From NCBI RefSeq assembly GCF_002858745.1, contig NZ_PJRO01000009.1:124001-188000 (forward strand): a stretch of 64,000 nt of DNA, read 5' to 3'. The DNA comes from Mesorhizobium loti. Lineage in GTDB: Bacteria; Pseudomonadota; Alphaproteobacteria; Rhizobiales; Rhizobiaceae. This document shows, in pieces, positions 51,836 to 60,441 of the stretch (within the stretch, counting starts at the first letter, position 1; every line of letters starts with the position of its first letter). A model generated the notes under the pieces. The model was not told the DNA's origin, did not search any database, and saw only the letters and a program-made list of their open reading frames with translations. A program made the position numbers and the translations under genes.

Positions 51836-53893
51836 ATGAAAAATCTCTGGAACGATGCCGAAGCCGAAAACGTGGTCAAGGCCTATGCGGCAAAGGGCGT
51901 GGGACGCGATCTGGCGTTGCGGGTCTACACGACGCGGCTGCTTGGCGGCGAGCCGAGGCTTGTCCTGCATGGCGGCGGCAACACGTCGGTCAAGACCAAG
52001 GTCACCGATTTCGTCGGTGACGAATGGGACGTACTCTGCGTCAAGGGCAGCGGCTGGGACATGGCTGTCATCGAGCCGCAGGGCCTGCCAGCGGTGAAAC
52101 TCGGGGCGCTGCTCAAGGCGCGCAAGCTGGGCAGTCTTTCCGATGAGGACATGGTTGCGCTGCAGCGTGCCAATCTGATTGATCCGTCCTCGCCGAACCC
52201 GTCGGTGGAGACACTGCTGCACGCCTTCCTGCCGCACAAATTTGTCGATCACACCCACTCCACCGCGATCCTTGCCATCGTCGACCAGGGCGGTGACAGC
52301 GAGGCGCTGTCGAAGAAGGTGTTCGGCGACAAGATGGGCTTCGTGCCTTACATCAAGCCGGGTTTCGACCTCGCCAAGGTCGCGGCCGATGTCTATGACG
52401 CCGACCCGAGTGTCGAAGGCCTGATCCTAGACAAGCATGGCATCTTCACCTTTGGTGACGACGCCAGGCAGGCCTATGACCGCATGATCCACTATGTGAC
52501 GGTGGCCGAGGATTATGTCGCCAGGAATGGCAGCAATCCGCTGAAGCCCGCGTCGCTGCCGGTCAGGTTGGCGAAGCCGGAGGAAGTCGCTTCGATGCTG
52601 CGCGGCGCCGTTGCGGTCGCCAGGGGCGAGGGCCGCTTCGATCGCATGGTCAGCGATTTTCGCACCTCGGACGCCATCCTGGAATTCGTCAATTCGGCAC
52701 CTATTGCAGACTATACCGCCGCCGGCGTCTCGACGCCGGACCTGTCGATCCGCATCAAGACCGGACCAATGGTGTTGCCGGCGCCGGATGCTTCTGATCT
52801 TGCCGGTTACAAGGCCGAGATCGGCAAGCGTGTCGCTGCTTACATGGCCGAATACACCCGCTATTTCGAGGAGAATGATGCGCTGGACGACGTCAAGCGC
52901 ACCATGCTCGACCCAATGCCGCGCCTGTCGCTGGTGCCGGGGCTCGGCATGTTCGGTCACGGTCGCACACTGAAGGACGCCAGGATTGCTTCCGAAGTCG
53001 GCGAGATGTGGATCGAGGCGGTCAAGGGCGCGGCCAGCGTCGGCACCTTCCGTCCGCTTGCCAAGTCGGATTTGTTCCCGCTCGAATACTGGTCACTGGA
53101 GCAGGCCAAGCTCGCCTCCAACAAGCCGAAGCCGCTGACCGGCCAGATCATGCTGGTCACCGGCGGCGCCGGCGCCATCGGTGCCGCCACTGCCAGGGCC
53201 TTCGCCCGTGAAGGAGCGCATGTCGTGGTGGTCGATCTCGATGCCGCCAAGGCGGCGGAAGCGGCCAAGGCTGCCGGCAACAATTCGATCGGTGTTGGCG
53301 CCGACATCACCAATCCGGCCGAAGTGCGCGCCGCCTTCGATCAGGCCGTGAAGGTGTTCGGTGGCATCGACATCGTCGTCTCCAACGCGGGTGCTGCCTG
53401 GGAAGGCATGATTGCCGACATCGACGACGCGCTGTTGCGCAAGAGCTTCGAACTCAACTTCTTCTCCCACCAGAGCGTGGCGCAGAATGCGGTGCGTATC
53501 ATGCGCGAGCAGGGCACCGGCGGCGTGCTTCTGTTCAACGCGTCCAAGCAGGCCGTGAACCCGGGTGCCAAGTTCGGTGCCTATGGCTTGCCCAAGGCGG
53601 CGACGCTGTTCCTGTCGCGTCAGTATGCGCTGGAGTATGGCCCGATCGGCATCCGCTCGAACGCCGTCAACGCCGATCGCATCCGTTCCGGCCTGTTGAC
53701 CGACTCCATGATCGCCAGCCGCTCCACTGCGCGTGGCCTCTCCGAGAAGGATTACATGTCCGGCAACCTGCTCGGCCAGGAAGTGACGGCCGACGACGTC
53801 GCCCAGGCCTTCCTGCATCAGGCGCTGGCCGAACGCACCACAGCGGATGTAACGACAGTCGACGGCGGCAACATCGCCGCTGCTCTGAGATAA
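51836..53893 (+). CDS. Bifunctional class II aldolase/short-chain dehydrogenase (RhaD-like)
   Basis: A 685-residue fusion. The N-terminal class II aldolase/adducin domain (about 1-390) shows LVLHGGGNTSVKTKV and the zinc ligands in VDHTHSTAIL (about residue 138). The C-terminal SDR domain starts near 435 (LVTGGAGAIGAATARAFAREG) and has NASKQA and YGLPKAA with the active Tyr and Lys. The architecture is that of bifunctional rhamnulose-1-phosphate aldolase/lactaldehyde dehydrogenase, which splits a deoxyketose-1-phosphate to DHAP plus an aldehyde. No rhamnose kinase or isomerase is nearby. MtnK and MtnA would make a suitable ketose-1-phosphate. The ATG at 51836 lacks a strong ribosome-binding site; GTG 51824 is an alternative. 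Confidence 0.85.
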   Translation: MKNLWNDAEAENVVKAYAAKGVGRDLALRVYTTRLLGGEPRLVLHGGGNTSVKTKVTDFVGDEWDVLCVKGSGWDMAVIEPQGLPAVKLGALLKARKLGSLSDEDMVALQRANLIDPSSPNPSVETLLHAFLPHKFVDHTHSTAILAIVDQGGDSEALSKKVFGDKMGFVPYIKPGFDLAKVAADVYDADPSVEGLILDKHGIFTFGDDARQAYDRMIHYVTVAEDYVARNGSNPLKPASLPVRLAKPEEVASMLRGAVAVARGEGRFDRMVSDFRTSDAILEFVNSAPIADYTAAGVSTPDLSIRIKTGPMVLPAPDASDLAGYKAEIGKRVAAYMAEYTRYFEENDALDDVKRTMLDPMPRLSLVPGLGMFGHGRTLKDARIASEVGEMWIEAVKGAASVGTFRPLAKSDLFPLEYWSLEQAKLASNKPKPLTGQIMLVTGGAGAIGAATARAFAREGAHVVVVDLDAAKAAEAAKAAGNNSIGVGADITNPAEVRAAFDQAVKVFGGIDIVVSNAGAAWEGMIADIDDALLRKSFELNFFSHQSVAQNAVRIMREQGTGGVLLFNASKQAVNPGAKFGAYGLPKAATLFLSRQYALEYGPIGIRSNAVNADRIRSGLLTDSMIASRSTARGLSEKDYMSGNLLGQEVTADDVAQAFLHQALAERTTADVTTVDGGNIAAALR

Positions 53894-53953
53894 TGTGAAC
53901 AGCCAGCTCTCCGAATTTGTAGAGAGTTCAAGGTCGCAATTTCTGACGGAATG

Positions 53954-53975
53954 ATGGGCGCTCCAAGGCGCCCAT
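53954..53975. terminator. Hairpin after the aldolase/SDR gene
   Basis: An 8-bp perfect stem (ATGGGCGC with GCGCCCAT, 6-nt loop) about 60 bp after the stop, followed by TGTCTT. A weak terminator for the rightward gene. Confidence 0.5.
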
Positions 53976-54050
53976 TGTCTTGAAGCCAACGGCAGGCTTG
54001 TCCTGTTTCAGAAAACTAAGGCTGATAGCGCAGGCACGCCGTCGGGCAAC

Positions 54051-54078
54051 AAAAAAGCAGCCCGCCGAAGCGGGCTGC
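54051..54078 (-). terminator. Rho-independent terminator of the sugar binding-protein gene
   Basis: On the minus strand, a 9-bp stem (GCAGCCCGC with its complement, 4-nt loop) is followed by six T residues, 27 bp after the stop at 54106. It is in the right place to end transcription of the leftward sugar transporter operon. Confidence 0.88.
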
Positions 54079-54105
54079 CTTCATGCTGTCGTTTGTCGTT
54101 GACGC

Positions 54106-55161
54106 CTACTTGGCGTTCGGGTTCGGCATCCACTTCGGCATGGCGACATCGGCATGAGCGAACTGCGGCAGCTTGGCCGACAGTTCTTCCATGTTCTTGA
54201 TGTCCTTTTCGACCAGTTCCTTCTGGGTGATCAGCGTCGGCGGCACGATCACGCTCTTGCCCGGGTCCTCACCGGCCAGAAGCTGTGCCAATGCACGCAC
54301 CGAGACCTGGCCGACGACGGCCGGGTTGGTGGCGGCGGTCGCGGCCCAGGCGCTGTCAGGTTCGCGCATCGCTGCGATGTCCGAGGTCGAGATGTCGGCC
54401 GAGTAGATCTTGACGTCCTTCGAGAGGCCGGCCTCGTCCACCGCGATCTTCACACCCTTGGCGAATTCGTCATAGGGCGCGAACATCACCTTGATGTCGG
54501 GGTTTGCCGACAGAACCGAACGCGCCTGGTTGGCGACCGAATTGGCGATCGGGTTATCCAGCGTGCCGAACTGTGCGGCTTCCTTGATGCCCGAATACTT
54601 CTTCTTGAATTCCACCCAGGTCTCGTTGCGGCGGTCGAGCGGCGCGATACCGGCGACATAGACGTAGCCGGACTTCCAGCTCTCGCCATTGTCCTTGATT
54701 GCCTGTTCCAGCGCGAGGCGGGCAAGGTCACGGTCCGACTGCTCGATCTGCGGGATCTTCGGATTCTCGACGTTGACGTCGAAGGCCACCACCTTGATGC
54801 CGGCGTCGACAGCGCGCTGGGCCGCTTCCTTCATCGATTCCGTCAGGCCGTGCTGGATGATGATGCCGTTGACGCCAAGTGCGATCGCCTGGTCGACCAT
54901 GTCGGCCTGCAGGGCTGCGTCCTGCTTGGAATCCAGAACGCGAAGGTCAACGCCGAGTGCCTTGGCCTGCGATTCCACGCCGGCCAGATAGGCCTGGAAG
55001 AAGTCGCCGGTGGAGAGATAGCGCACCAGCGCGATCTTGACCTGGCCCGGCTTGTCGAACGGCGCCGGCTTGTCCTGTGCCAGCGCTGGCGAGAAGCCCA
55101 GCGCCGTGGCGCCGAGCAGGCCGACGGCCAGCTTGGCGAATGTTCTGCGATCGAATTTCAT
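54106..55161 (-). CDS. Ribose-type sugar ABC transporter, periplasmic binding protein
   Basis: A 351-residue family 4 (RbsB-like) binding protein. The signal peptide has a twin-arginine-like start (FDRRTFAKLAVGLLGATALG, cleavage near PALAQ). The mature protein follows the RbsB order, with SQAKALGVDLRVLDSKQD, QAIALGVNGIIIQHG and AVDAGIKVVAFDVNV. The ATG at 55161 follows GGAGG. It is the last gene of a leftward ATPase-permease-binding protein operon. A pentose or modified pentose ligand is likely; the adjacent kinase and isomerase suggest 5-methylthioribose or 5-deoxyribose. Confidence 0.87.
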   Translation of the reverse strand: MKFDRRTFAKLAVGLLGATALGFSPALAQDKPAPFDKPGQVKIALVRYLSTGDFFQAYLAGVESQAKALGVDLRVLDSKQDAALQADMVDQAIALGVNGIIIQHGLTESMKEAAQRAVDAGIKVVAFDVNVENPKIPQIEQSDRDLARLALEQAIKDNGESWKSGYVYVAGIAPLDRRNETWVEFKKKYSGIKEAAQFGTLDNPIANSVANQARSVLSANPDIKVMFAPYDEFAKGVKIAVDEAGLSKDVKIYSADISTSDIAAMREPDSAWAATAATNPAVVGQVSVRALAQLLAGEDPGKSVIVPPTLITQKELVEKDIKNMEELSAKLPQFAHADVAMPKWMPNPNAK

Positions 55162-55201
55162 CTAAGTCCTCCGCTTGGTTTTTAGTCGTTGATTGCCGCA
55201 A

Positions 55202-56191
55202 TCAGTGCTTGGCCCTGGTCGACAGGGCAAATGTGAAGACGAGCGCGACCACGAGCACTGCGCCCTTGACGAAATCCTGGGTGTAGTAGGGCGCGTTCAT
55301 CATGGTCAGTCCCTGCAGGAGCACGCCGACGAACAGCGCACCGACCGCAGTACCGAAGGCATTGGGCTTTGAGGCGCCCAGCACGGCGAAACCGATCAGC
55401 GCTGCCGCCACCGCGTCGAGCAGCAGATTGTTACCCGAGGCGATATCACCGCGTCCAAGCCGGGCGGCGAGCAAAATCCCGCCGATTGAGGCGAATATAC
55501 CGGAAATGACATAGGCCCAGATCTTGTATGCCTTGACAGGCGCTCCGGCGAGTTCGGCTGCGCGCTCGTTGGAGCCGACGGCATACATCATGCGCCCGAA
55601 ACGCGTGTATTCGAGGAAGAACCAGATCGCTACCGCCAGCACCACCAGCACAACAACGGAAACCGGCACCAGGTTTGGCGCGAAGAAATCGAAGCGATAG
55701 CGGCCGAGAGCCAGGAAGGCGTCGCTGAACTTGCCGGGCGCGACGGAGCCGTCGGGCATGGTCATGCCGGTGGCGATCGAACGGCCTTCGGTCGGGATGC
55801 GCTGCAGGCCGAGCAGCAGGAACATCATACCGAGCGTCGCCAGCAGGTCCGGCACGCGCATATAGACGATGAGGAAGCCGTTGATCAGCCCGATCAGCAC
55901 GCCGATGGCCAGGCAGACGAGAACCGCTACCAGCGCATTCTGGTTCAGCACCACCATGACATAAGAGGCTGCCATCATGGCACTGGTTGCCACCGAGCCG
56001 ATGGAAAGGTCGAAGCCACCGACCACCAGGGTTGCCGTCACGCCGAGCGCCAGGATGCCGGTGATCGCCACCGACTGGAAGATGAACACTGCGCTTTGCG
56101 GCGATACGAAGCCGTCGGCGGTGGAGGCAAAATAGGCAACCAGTGCTGCGAACAGCACGAGGAAGCCGTAACGCACGGCGATGTCACGCAT
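55202..56191 (-). CDS. Ribose-type sugar ABC transporter permease
   Basis: A 329-residue RbsC-like permease with about eight to ten helices. VTATLVVGGFDLSIGSVATSAMMAA near the N-terminus and VGSNERAAELAGAPVKAYKIWAYVISGIFASIGGILLAARLG in the coupling region are diagnostic. It lies 40 bp upstream of the binding-protein gene and 74 bp downstream of the ATPase gene on the same strand. Confidence 0.88.
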   Translation of the reverse strand: MRDIAVRYGFLVLFAALVAYFASTADGFVSPQSAVFIFQSVAITGILALGVTATLVVGGFDLSIGSVATSAMMAASYVMVVLNQNALVAVLVCLAIGVLIGLINGFLIVYMRVPDLLATLGMMFLLLGLQRIPTEGRSIATGMTMPDGSVAPGKFSDAFLALGRYRFDFFAPNLVPVSVVVLVVLAVAIWFFLEYTRFGRMMYAVGSNERAAELAGAPVKAYKIWAYVISGIFASIGGILLAARLGRGDIASGNNLLLDAVAAALIGFAVLGASKPNAFGTAVGALFVGVLLQGLTMMNAPYYTQDFVKGAVLVVALVFTFALSTRAKH

Positions 56192-56265
56192 TTAGGCGCA
56201 AACCTCGCTGTTGAAAGATATGCCGGATAGCTGCGCCATTCGCGCCCCCTTTATCATTCTCATTT

Positions 56266-57777
56266 TCAGGCTGCGCCCCGCGCCGTCTGGCCGGCGACTT
56301 CCGCCAGCAGGCGGTCCATGTCGATACGCTCGTTTCGGTGTTCACCGACGATCGTATGCTCGGACATGACCAGGATGCGATCGGCTGTCTCAACCGCCTC
56401 GTCGATCTCGGTAACGAAGACCAGTGTCGCGCGTCCGGCGGCACTTGCTCTCAGCTTGGCGGCGATGTCGCGTCTTGCTGCGATGTCCACGCCCTGGAAT
56501 GGCTCGTCGAGCATGAACAGCGAGGAAGGCTGCGCCATCCAGCGCGCCACCATCACCTTCTGCTGGTTGCCGCCCGACAGCGTCGACATGTCGTCCTTCT
56601 CGGAACGGCAGACGATGCCCAGTTCGCCGATCTGGCGGCGGGCGATGGCGCGTTCGGCACCGCGGCGCAGCACGCTAAAGGCCGAAATTCGCTTCAGGAA
56701 CGGCAGGCTCATATTCTCGTAGATGTTGAAAGCACCGACGATGCCGCTTTCGCTGCGGTCCTTGGCTACAAGGAAGGCTCCGGCGGCAATCGCTTCGGCC
56801 GGCGTACGAGGGGTATAGCTGCTGCCGTTCAGGGTCATCGAGCCGCCGAGTGGCTGACGCAGTCCGAACAGCGTTTCGGCAAGTGCCGTCTTGCCGACGC
56901 CGACAAGACCGGTGATCGCGACGATCTCGCCGTCACCCAGGGAAAGCGAGATCGGCTTGGCGCCATCGGCGATAACCACATTGTCGGCGGTGAAGATCGT
57001 CTTGCCACCCGATTTGGCGGCGAAGGCGCTTTGGTGAACCTTGCGGCCGAGCATGGCATTGACTGCGCCTTCATAGTCGAGCGGCTTGCTGTCGAATGTG
57101 CCGACGATCTGGCCGTCGCGCAGTGAGACGATGCGATCCGCCAGGCGGCGGATGTCCGACATGCGGTGCGAGATATAGAGAATGGCAACGCCGTGCGACT
57201 TCAGCCGGTCGACAAGCGCGAACAGCCGGTTGGCCTCGGCACTGGAGAGCGAGGAGGTCGGCTCGTCGAGAATCAGCACCTTCGGTTCGTGCGCCATGGC
57301 GCGCGCAATGGCCACCATCTGGCGGTCGGCCAGCGTGAGGTCGCCTATTGAGGCGCTGAGATCAATGTCCAGCCCCATGCGCTCGGCAACCGCACGCGCT
57401 TCGCGCTGTACGCGGCGCGGGTTGAAGATGAGAGGCTGGCCTTTGCCGCTGAGGCGGTCGAGCGTCAGGTTGGTGCCGACGTCGAGAGCGGCGACAACGC
57501 CATCATTGATATTCTGGTGCACGGTGACGACGCCGGCGCGGATGGCTTCCGCCGGTGTTTTTGGCGCGAAGTCGGCGGCGCCCAAGGTCATGGCGCCGCC
57601 ATCACGCGAATAGACGCCACTGATGACCTTCACCAGCGTCGATTTGCCCGCTCCATTGGCGCCCATCAGCACCGTCACCTCGCCCGGATGCAGGTCGAGG
57701 CTGACGTCGCCAAGAACTTGGATCGGGCCGAAGGATTTCTTCAGCTCCGCGATACGGAACACGGCTTCTGCGGCCAT
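56266..57777 (-). CDS. Ribose-type sugar ABC transporter ATPase (two nucleotide-binding domains)
   Basis: A 503-residue RbsA-like double ATPase. The first domain has Walker A GANGAGKST, the atypical signature LTLADRQMVAIARA and Walker B LILDEPTSSLS. The second has the degenerate Walker A GLVGVGKTA, the signature LSGGNQQKVMVARW and Walker B FMLDEPFQGVD. The ATG at 57777 has GGAGGAG upstream, so the longer frame that would run through the operator is rejected. It is divergent from mtnK across the perfect inverted repeat at 57814-57842. Confidence 0.88.
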   Translation of the reverse strand: MAAEAVFRIAELKKSFGPIQVLGDVSLDLHPGEVTVLMGANGAGKSTLVKVISGVYSRDGGAMTLGAADFAPKTPAEAIRAGVVTVHQNINDGVVAALDVGTNLTLDRLSGKGQPLIFNPRRVQREARAVAERMGLDIDLSASIGDLTLADRQMVAIARAMAHEPKVLILDEPTSSLSSAEANRLFALVDRLKSHGVAILYISHRMSDIRRLADRIVSLRDGQIVGTFDSKPLDYEGAVNAMLGRKVHQSAFAAKSGGKTIFTADNVVIADGAKPISLSLGDGEIVAITGLVGVGKTALAETLFGLRQPLGGSMTLNGSSYTPRTPAEAIAAGAFLVAKDRSESGIVGAFNIYENMSLPFLKRISAFSVLRRGAERAIARRQIGELGIVCRSEKDDMSTLSGGNQQKVMVARWMAQPSSLFMLDEPFQGVDIAARRDIAAKLRASAAGRATLVFVTEIDEAVETADRILVMSEHTIVGEHRNERIDMDRLLAEVAGQTARGAA

Positions 57778-57813
57778 TTTCTCCTCCTTGATCCCGACGC
57801 TAGGAACAATATC

Positions 57814-57842
57814 GTCATTTGTCAACACGATTGACAAATGAC
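57814..57842. promoter_or_regulatory. Perfect inverted repeat, putative operator between sugar ABC operon and mtnK
   Basis: Two 12-bp arms (GTCATTTGTCAA and its exact complement) separated by CACGA, 37 bp from the ATPase start and 74 bp from the mtnK start. The size and symmetry fit a repressor site controlling both operons. The SorC-type regulator at 50660 is the best candidate protein. Confidence 0.75.
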
Positions 57843-57915
57843 AGAATGGTTCCTAGCCTTTTACCTGTCATGACCGTTCGCTAACAGAAACGGGGACGCG
57901 GATCGGGAGGCCGAC

Positions 57916-59187
57916 ATGGCAAAAAATGCTTCGTTCGAGGCGCTGACGGTTCAAACTTTGCCCGCGCGGCTTGGCGCCCTGGCAGCATTGACCGATCAGC
58001 TCGGCGACGATGTTTCAGCCTGGCGTGTACGCGAGGTCGGCGACGGTAATTTGAACCTCGTCTTCATCGTCGAAGGGCCGGCAGGTTCGGTGGTCGTCAA
58101 GCAGGCGCTGCCCTATGTCCGGCTGGTGGGTGAAAGCTGGCCGTTGCCGCTGAAGCGCTCCTTCTTTGAATATCATGCGCTGATCAGGCAGGAAGCCCGC
58201 GCCGGCCAGGGCACGGTTCCGGCGGTGCTGCATTTCGACGAGGCGCAGGCGCTGATCGTCATGGAATATCTGACGCCGCACATCATCCTGCGCAAGGAAC
58301 TGATCGCCGGCCGCGAGCTGCCGCGCATCGGCGTGGACCTGGGTCTGTTCGTGGCGCGCACGTTGTTCCGCGGCTCGGACCTGTACATGGCGGCGCGCGA
58401 TCGCAAGGCTGACCTTGCGCTGTTCGCGGACAACGTCGAACTGTGCGACATCACCGAGAACCTGGTTTTCACCGATCCTTATTTCGAAGCGAAGCTGAAC
58501 CACTACACGCCGTCACTCGACCCGCTGGTTGCTGAACTGCGTGCCGACCGCGACCTAAAGGTGGAAGCGCAGCGCCTCAAGCATCTGTTCGCGGCCAACG
58601 CCGAAACGCTGCTGCATGGCGACCTGCACACCGGCTCCGTCATGGTGACCGACACGGACACCCGCGTTATCGATCCCGAATTCGCCTTCTACGGGCCGAT
58701 GGCATTCGACGTCGGCATGCTGCTGGCCAATTTCTGGATGTCCTATTTCTCGCAGAGCGGCCATGAGCAGGACGGTTCGCGCGAAACCATGCGCGCCTAT
58801 CTGCTCGAGACGGTCACCTCGATCTGGGCCGTCTTCCGCACCGAGTTTTCGCGCCTCTGGCGCAATGAACGCACCGGCATGCTCTATGCCCGCAGCCTGT
58901 TCGAGGATCGCGGCGACACGCTCGGCGCCGAACAGGCGCTCGATCGCATGCTGCATGACATCTGGCAGGATCTTCTGGGTTTCGCCGGTGTCGAATGCCA
59001 CCGCCGTATCCTCGGCCTCGCCCACAATGCGGATTTCGAGACCATCGAAGACGAAGCAAAGCGTGCCGTCTGCGAGGCCAAGGCGCTGCGTTTCGGCCGT
59101 CATATCGCGGTCAACCGCCGCGCCATCCACAGCATCGAAGAGGTCAACGCGTTCGCCGCGCTGATCGAAAAAGGAGCATACGCGTGA
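57916..59187 (+). CDS. mtnK: S-methyl-5-thioribose kinase
   Basis: A 423-residue kinase that phosphorylates 5-methylthioribose at C1 using ATP, in methionine salvage. Identity rests on whole-length resemblance to MtnK. The aminoglycoside-phosphotransferase-like catalytic loop HGDLHTGSVMVTD (about residue 234) is followed by DPEFAFYGPMAFDVGM, a segment specific to MtnK. RVREVGDGNLNLVFIVEG forms the nucleotide-binding strand. The ATG at 57916 follows GGGAGG. It overlaps mtnA by GTGA. Some family members also use 5-deoxyribose, which matters for the pathway reading here. Confidence 0.94.
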   Translation: MAKNASFEALTVQTLPARLGALAALTDQLGDDVSAWRVREVGDGNLNLVFIVEGPAGSVVVKQALPYVRLVGESWPLPLKRSFFEYHALIRQEARAGQGTVPAVLHFDEAQALIVMEYLTPHIILRKELIAGRELPRIGVDLGLFVARTLFRGSDLYMAARDRKADLALFADNVELCDITENLVFTDPYFEAKLNHYTPSLDPLVAELRADRDLKVEAQRLKHLFAANAETLLHGDLHTGSVMVTDTDTRVIDPEFAFYGPMAFDVGMLLANFWMSYFSQSGHEQDGSRETMRAYLLETVTSIWAVFRTEFSRLWRNERTGMLYARSLFEDRGDTLGAEQALDRMLHDIWQDLLGFAGVECHRRILGLAHNADFETIEDEAKRAVCEAKALRFGRHIAVNRRAIHSIEEVNAFAALIEKGAYA

Positions 59188-60278
59188 ACGTCGGCGGCAA
59201 GCATTTTCGCACCATCTGGCTGAACGAAGACGGCCGTTCCGTCGATATCATCGACCAGCGCTGGCTGCCGCACGAGTTTCGCGTCGTCACCTTGTCGACG
59301 GTGGAGGATGTCGCCGTCGCCATCCGTGACATGTGGGTGCGCGGCGCGCCGCTGATCGGCGTCACCGCAGCCTATGGCATGGCGATCCAGATGCAGGCCA
59401 ATGCATCCGATACTGCTCTCGATGCGGCCTGGGAAAAGCTCCATGAGACGCGCCCGACGGCGATCAACCTGCGCTGGGCACTCGACGAGATGCGCAAGCT
59501 GCTCACGCCGTTGCCCGTTTCCGGGCGCGTCGCTGCCGCCTACAAGCGCGCTGCCGAAATCGCCGACGAGGATGTCGAGCTCAACCGCTCGATCGGCGGC
59601 AACGGCCTCGCCATCATCAAGGAGATCGCCGCCAGGAAAAAGCCGGGCGAGCGCGTCAACATCCTTACCCACTGCAACGCCGGTTGGCTGGCGACGGTCG
59701 ATTACGGAACTGCCACCGCGCCGATCTATCTGGCGGTCGAAGCGGGTATTCCGGTCCACGTCTATGTCGACGAGACGCGCCCGCGCAACCAGGGTGCCCA
59801 GCTCACCGCCTGGGAGTTGGCCGGGCATGGCGTGCCGCACACGCTGATCGTTGATAATGCTGGCGGTCACCTGATGCAGCATGGCGAGGTCGACATGGTC
59901 ATCGTCGGCACCGACCGCACCACCGCCAATGGTGATGTCTGCAACAAGATCGGTACTTATCTTAAGGCGCTCGCCGCCAAGGATAACGACGTTCCCTTCT
60001 ATGTCGCGCTGCCGTCTCCAACCATCGACTGGACCGTTTCCGACGGACTGACCGAGATCCCGATCGAAGAGCGTTCCGGCGAGGAGGTCTCCTACGTTCA
60101 GGGTAAGACCGAAACCGGTGAGATCGCCCGTGTGCGGGTGTCGCCGGAGGCTTCGCCCGCTGGCAATCCTGCGTTCGACGTGACGCCGGCGCGTCTCGTC
60201 ACCGGCCTGATCACCGAGCGTGGAGTCGCCAGGGCTTCCCGCGACGGACTGGCCGCTTTGTTTCCCGAGCGGAAATAG
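59184..60278 (+). CDS. mtnA: S-methyl-5-thioribose-1-phosphate isomerase
   Basis: A 364-residue isomerase of the eIF2B-alpha-like family that converts 5-methylthioribose-1-phosphate to the ribulose-1-phosphate form. The catalytic Cys is in LTHCNAGWLATVDYG (about residue 163) and the catalytic Asp in VGTDRTTANGDVCNKIGTY (about 241). RDMWVRGAPLIGVTAAYG is the N-terminal family motif. The start is GTG at 59184, overlapping the mtnK stop, with AAGGAG seven bases upstream. No mtnB, mtnC or mtnD gene follows; aldolase and aldehyde dehydrogenase genes do instead. Confidence 0.95.
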   Translation: MNVGGKHFRTIWLNEDGRSVDIIDQRWLPHEFRVVTLSTVEDVAVAIRDMWVRGAPLIGVTAAYGMAIQMQANASDTALDAAWEKLHETRPTAINLRWALDEMRKLLTPLPVSGRVAAAYKRAAEIADEDVELNRSIGGNGLAIIKEIAARKKPGERVNILTHCNAGWLATVDYGTATAPIYLAVEAGIPVHVYVDETRPRNQGAQLTAWELAGHGVPHTLIVDNAGGHLMQHGEVDMVIVGTDRTTANGDVCNKIGTYLKALAAKDNDVPFYVALPSPTIDWTVSDGLTEIPIEERSGEEVSYVQGKTETGEIARVRVSPEASPAGNPAFDVTPARLVTGLITERGVARASRDGLAALFPERK

Positions 60279-60331
60279 AGCTGACCGCGTTCTTCCGCTG
60301 TCGGCCGCCTCATCAACTCTGATGCTGCAGG

Positions 60332-60364
60332 AGCCCGCCTTGGCTGATTGAGCCTTGGCGGGCT
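60332..60364. repeat. Inverted repeat between mtnA and the deoC-like gene
   Basis: AGCCCGCC (60332-60339) pairs with GGCGGGCT (60357-60364). The inner bases extend the stem with two mismatches. It has no T-run, so mRNA processing or a partial stop is more likely than a full terminator. Confidence 0.5.
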
Positions 60365-60441
60365 TCGCGATTCGCGCAATATGGACGTTTCGGCACGGTC
60401 GTCCTTTTGCTGTCACCGTCCGGGCGTATGGGAGGTGTGAG

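Noticed and set aside
51836..53893. Rhamnose catabolic gene rhaD
   Set aside because: No rhamnose isomerase, kinase or mutarotase gene is nearby. The neighbours mtnK and mtnA suggest a different ketose-1-phosphate.
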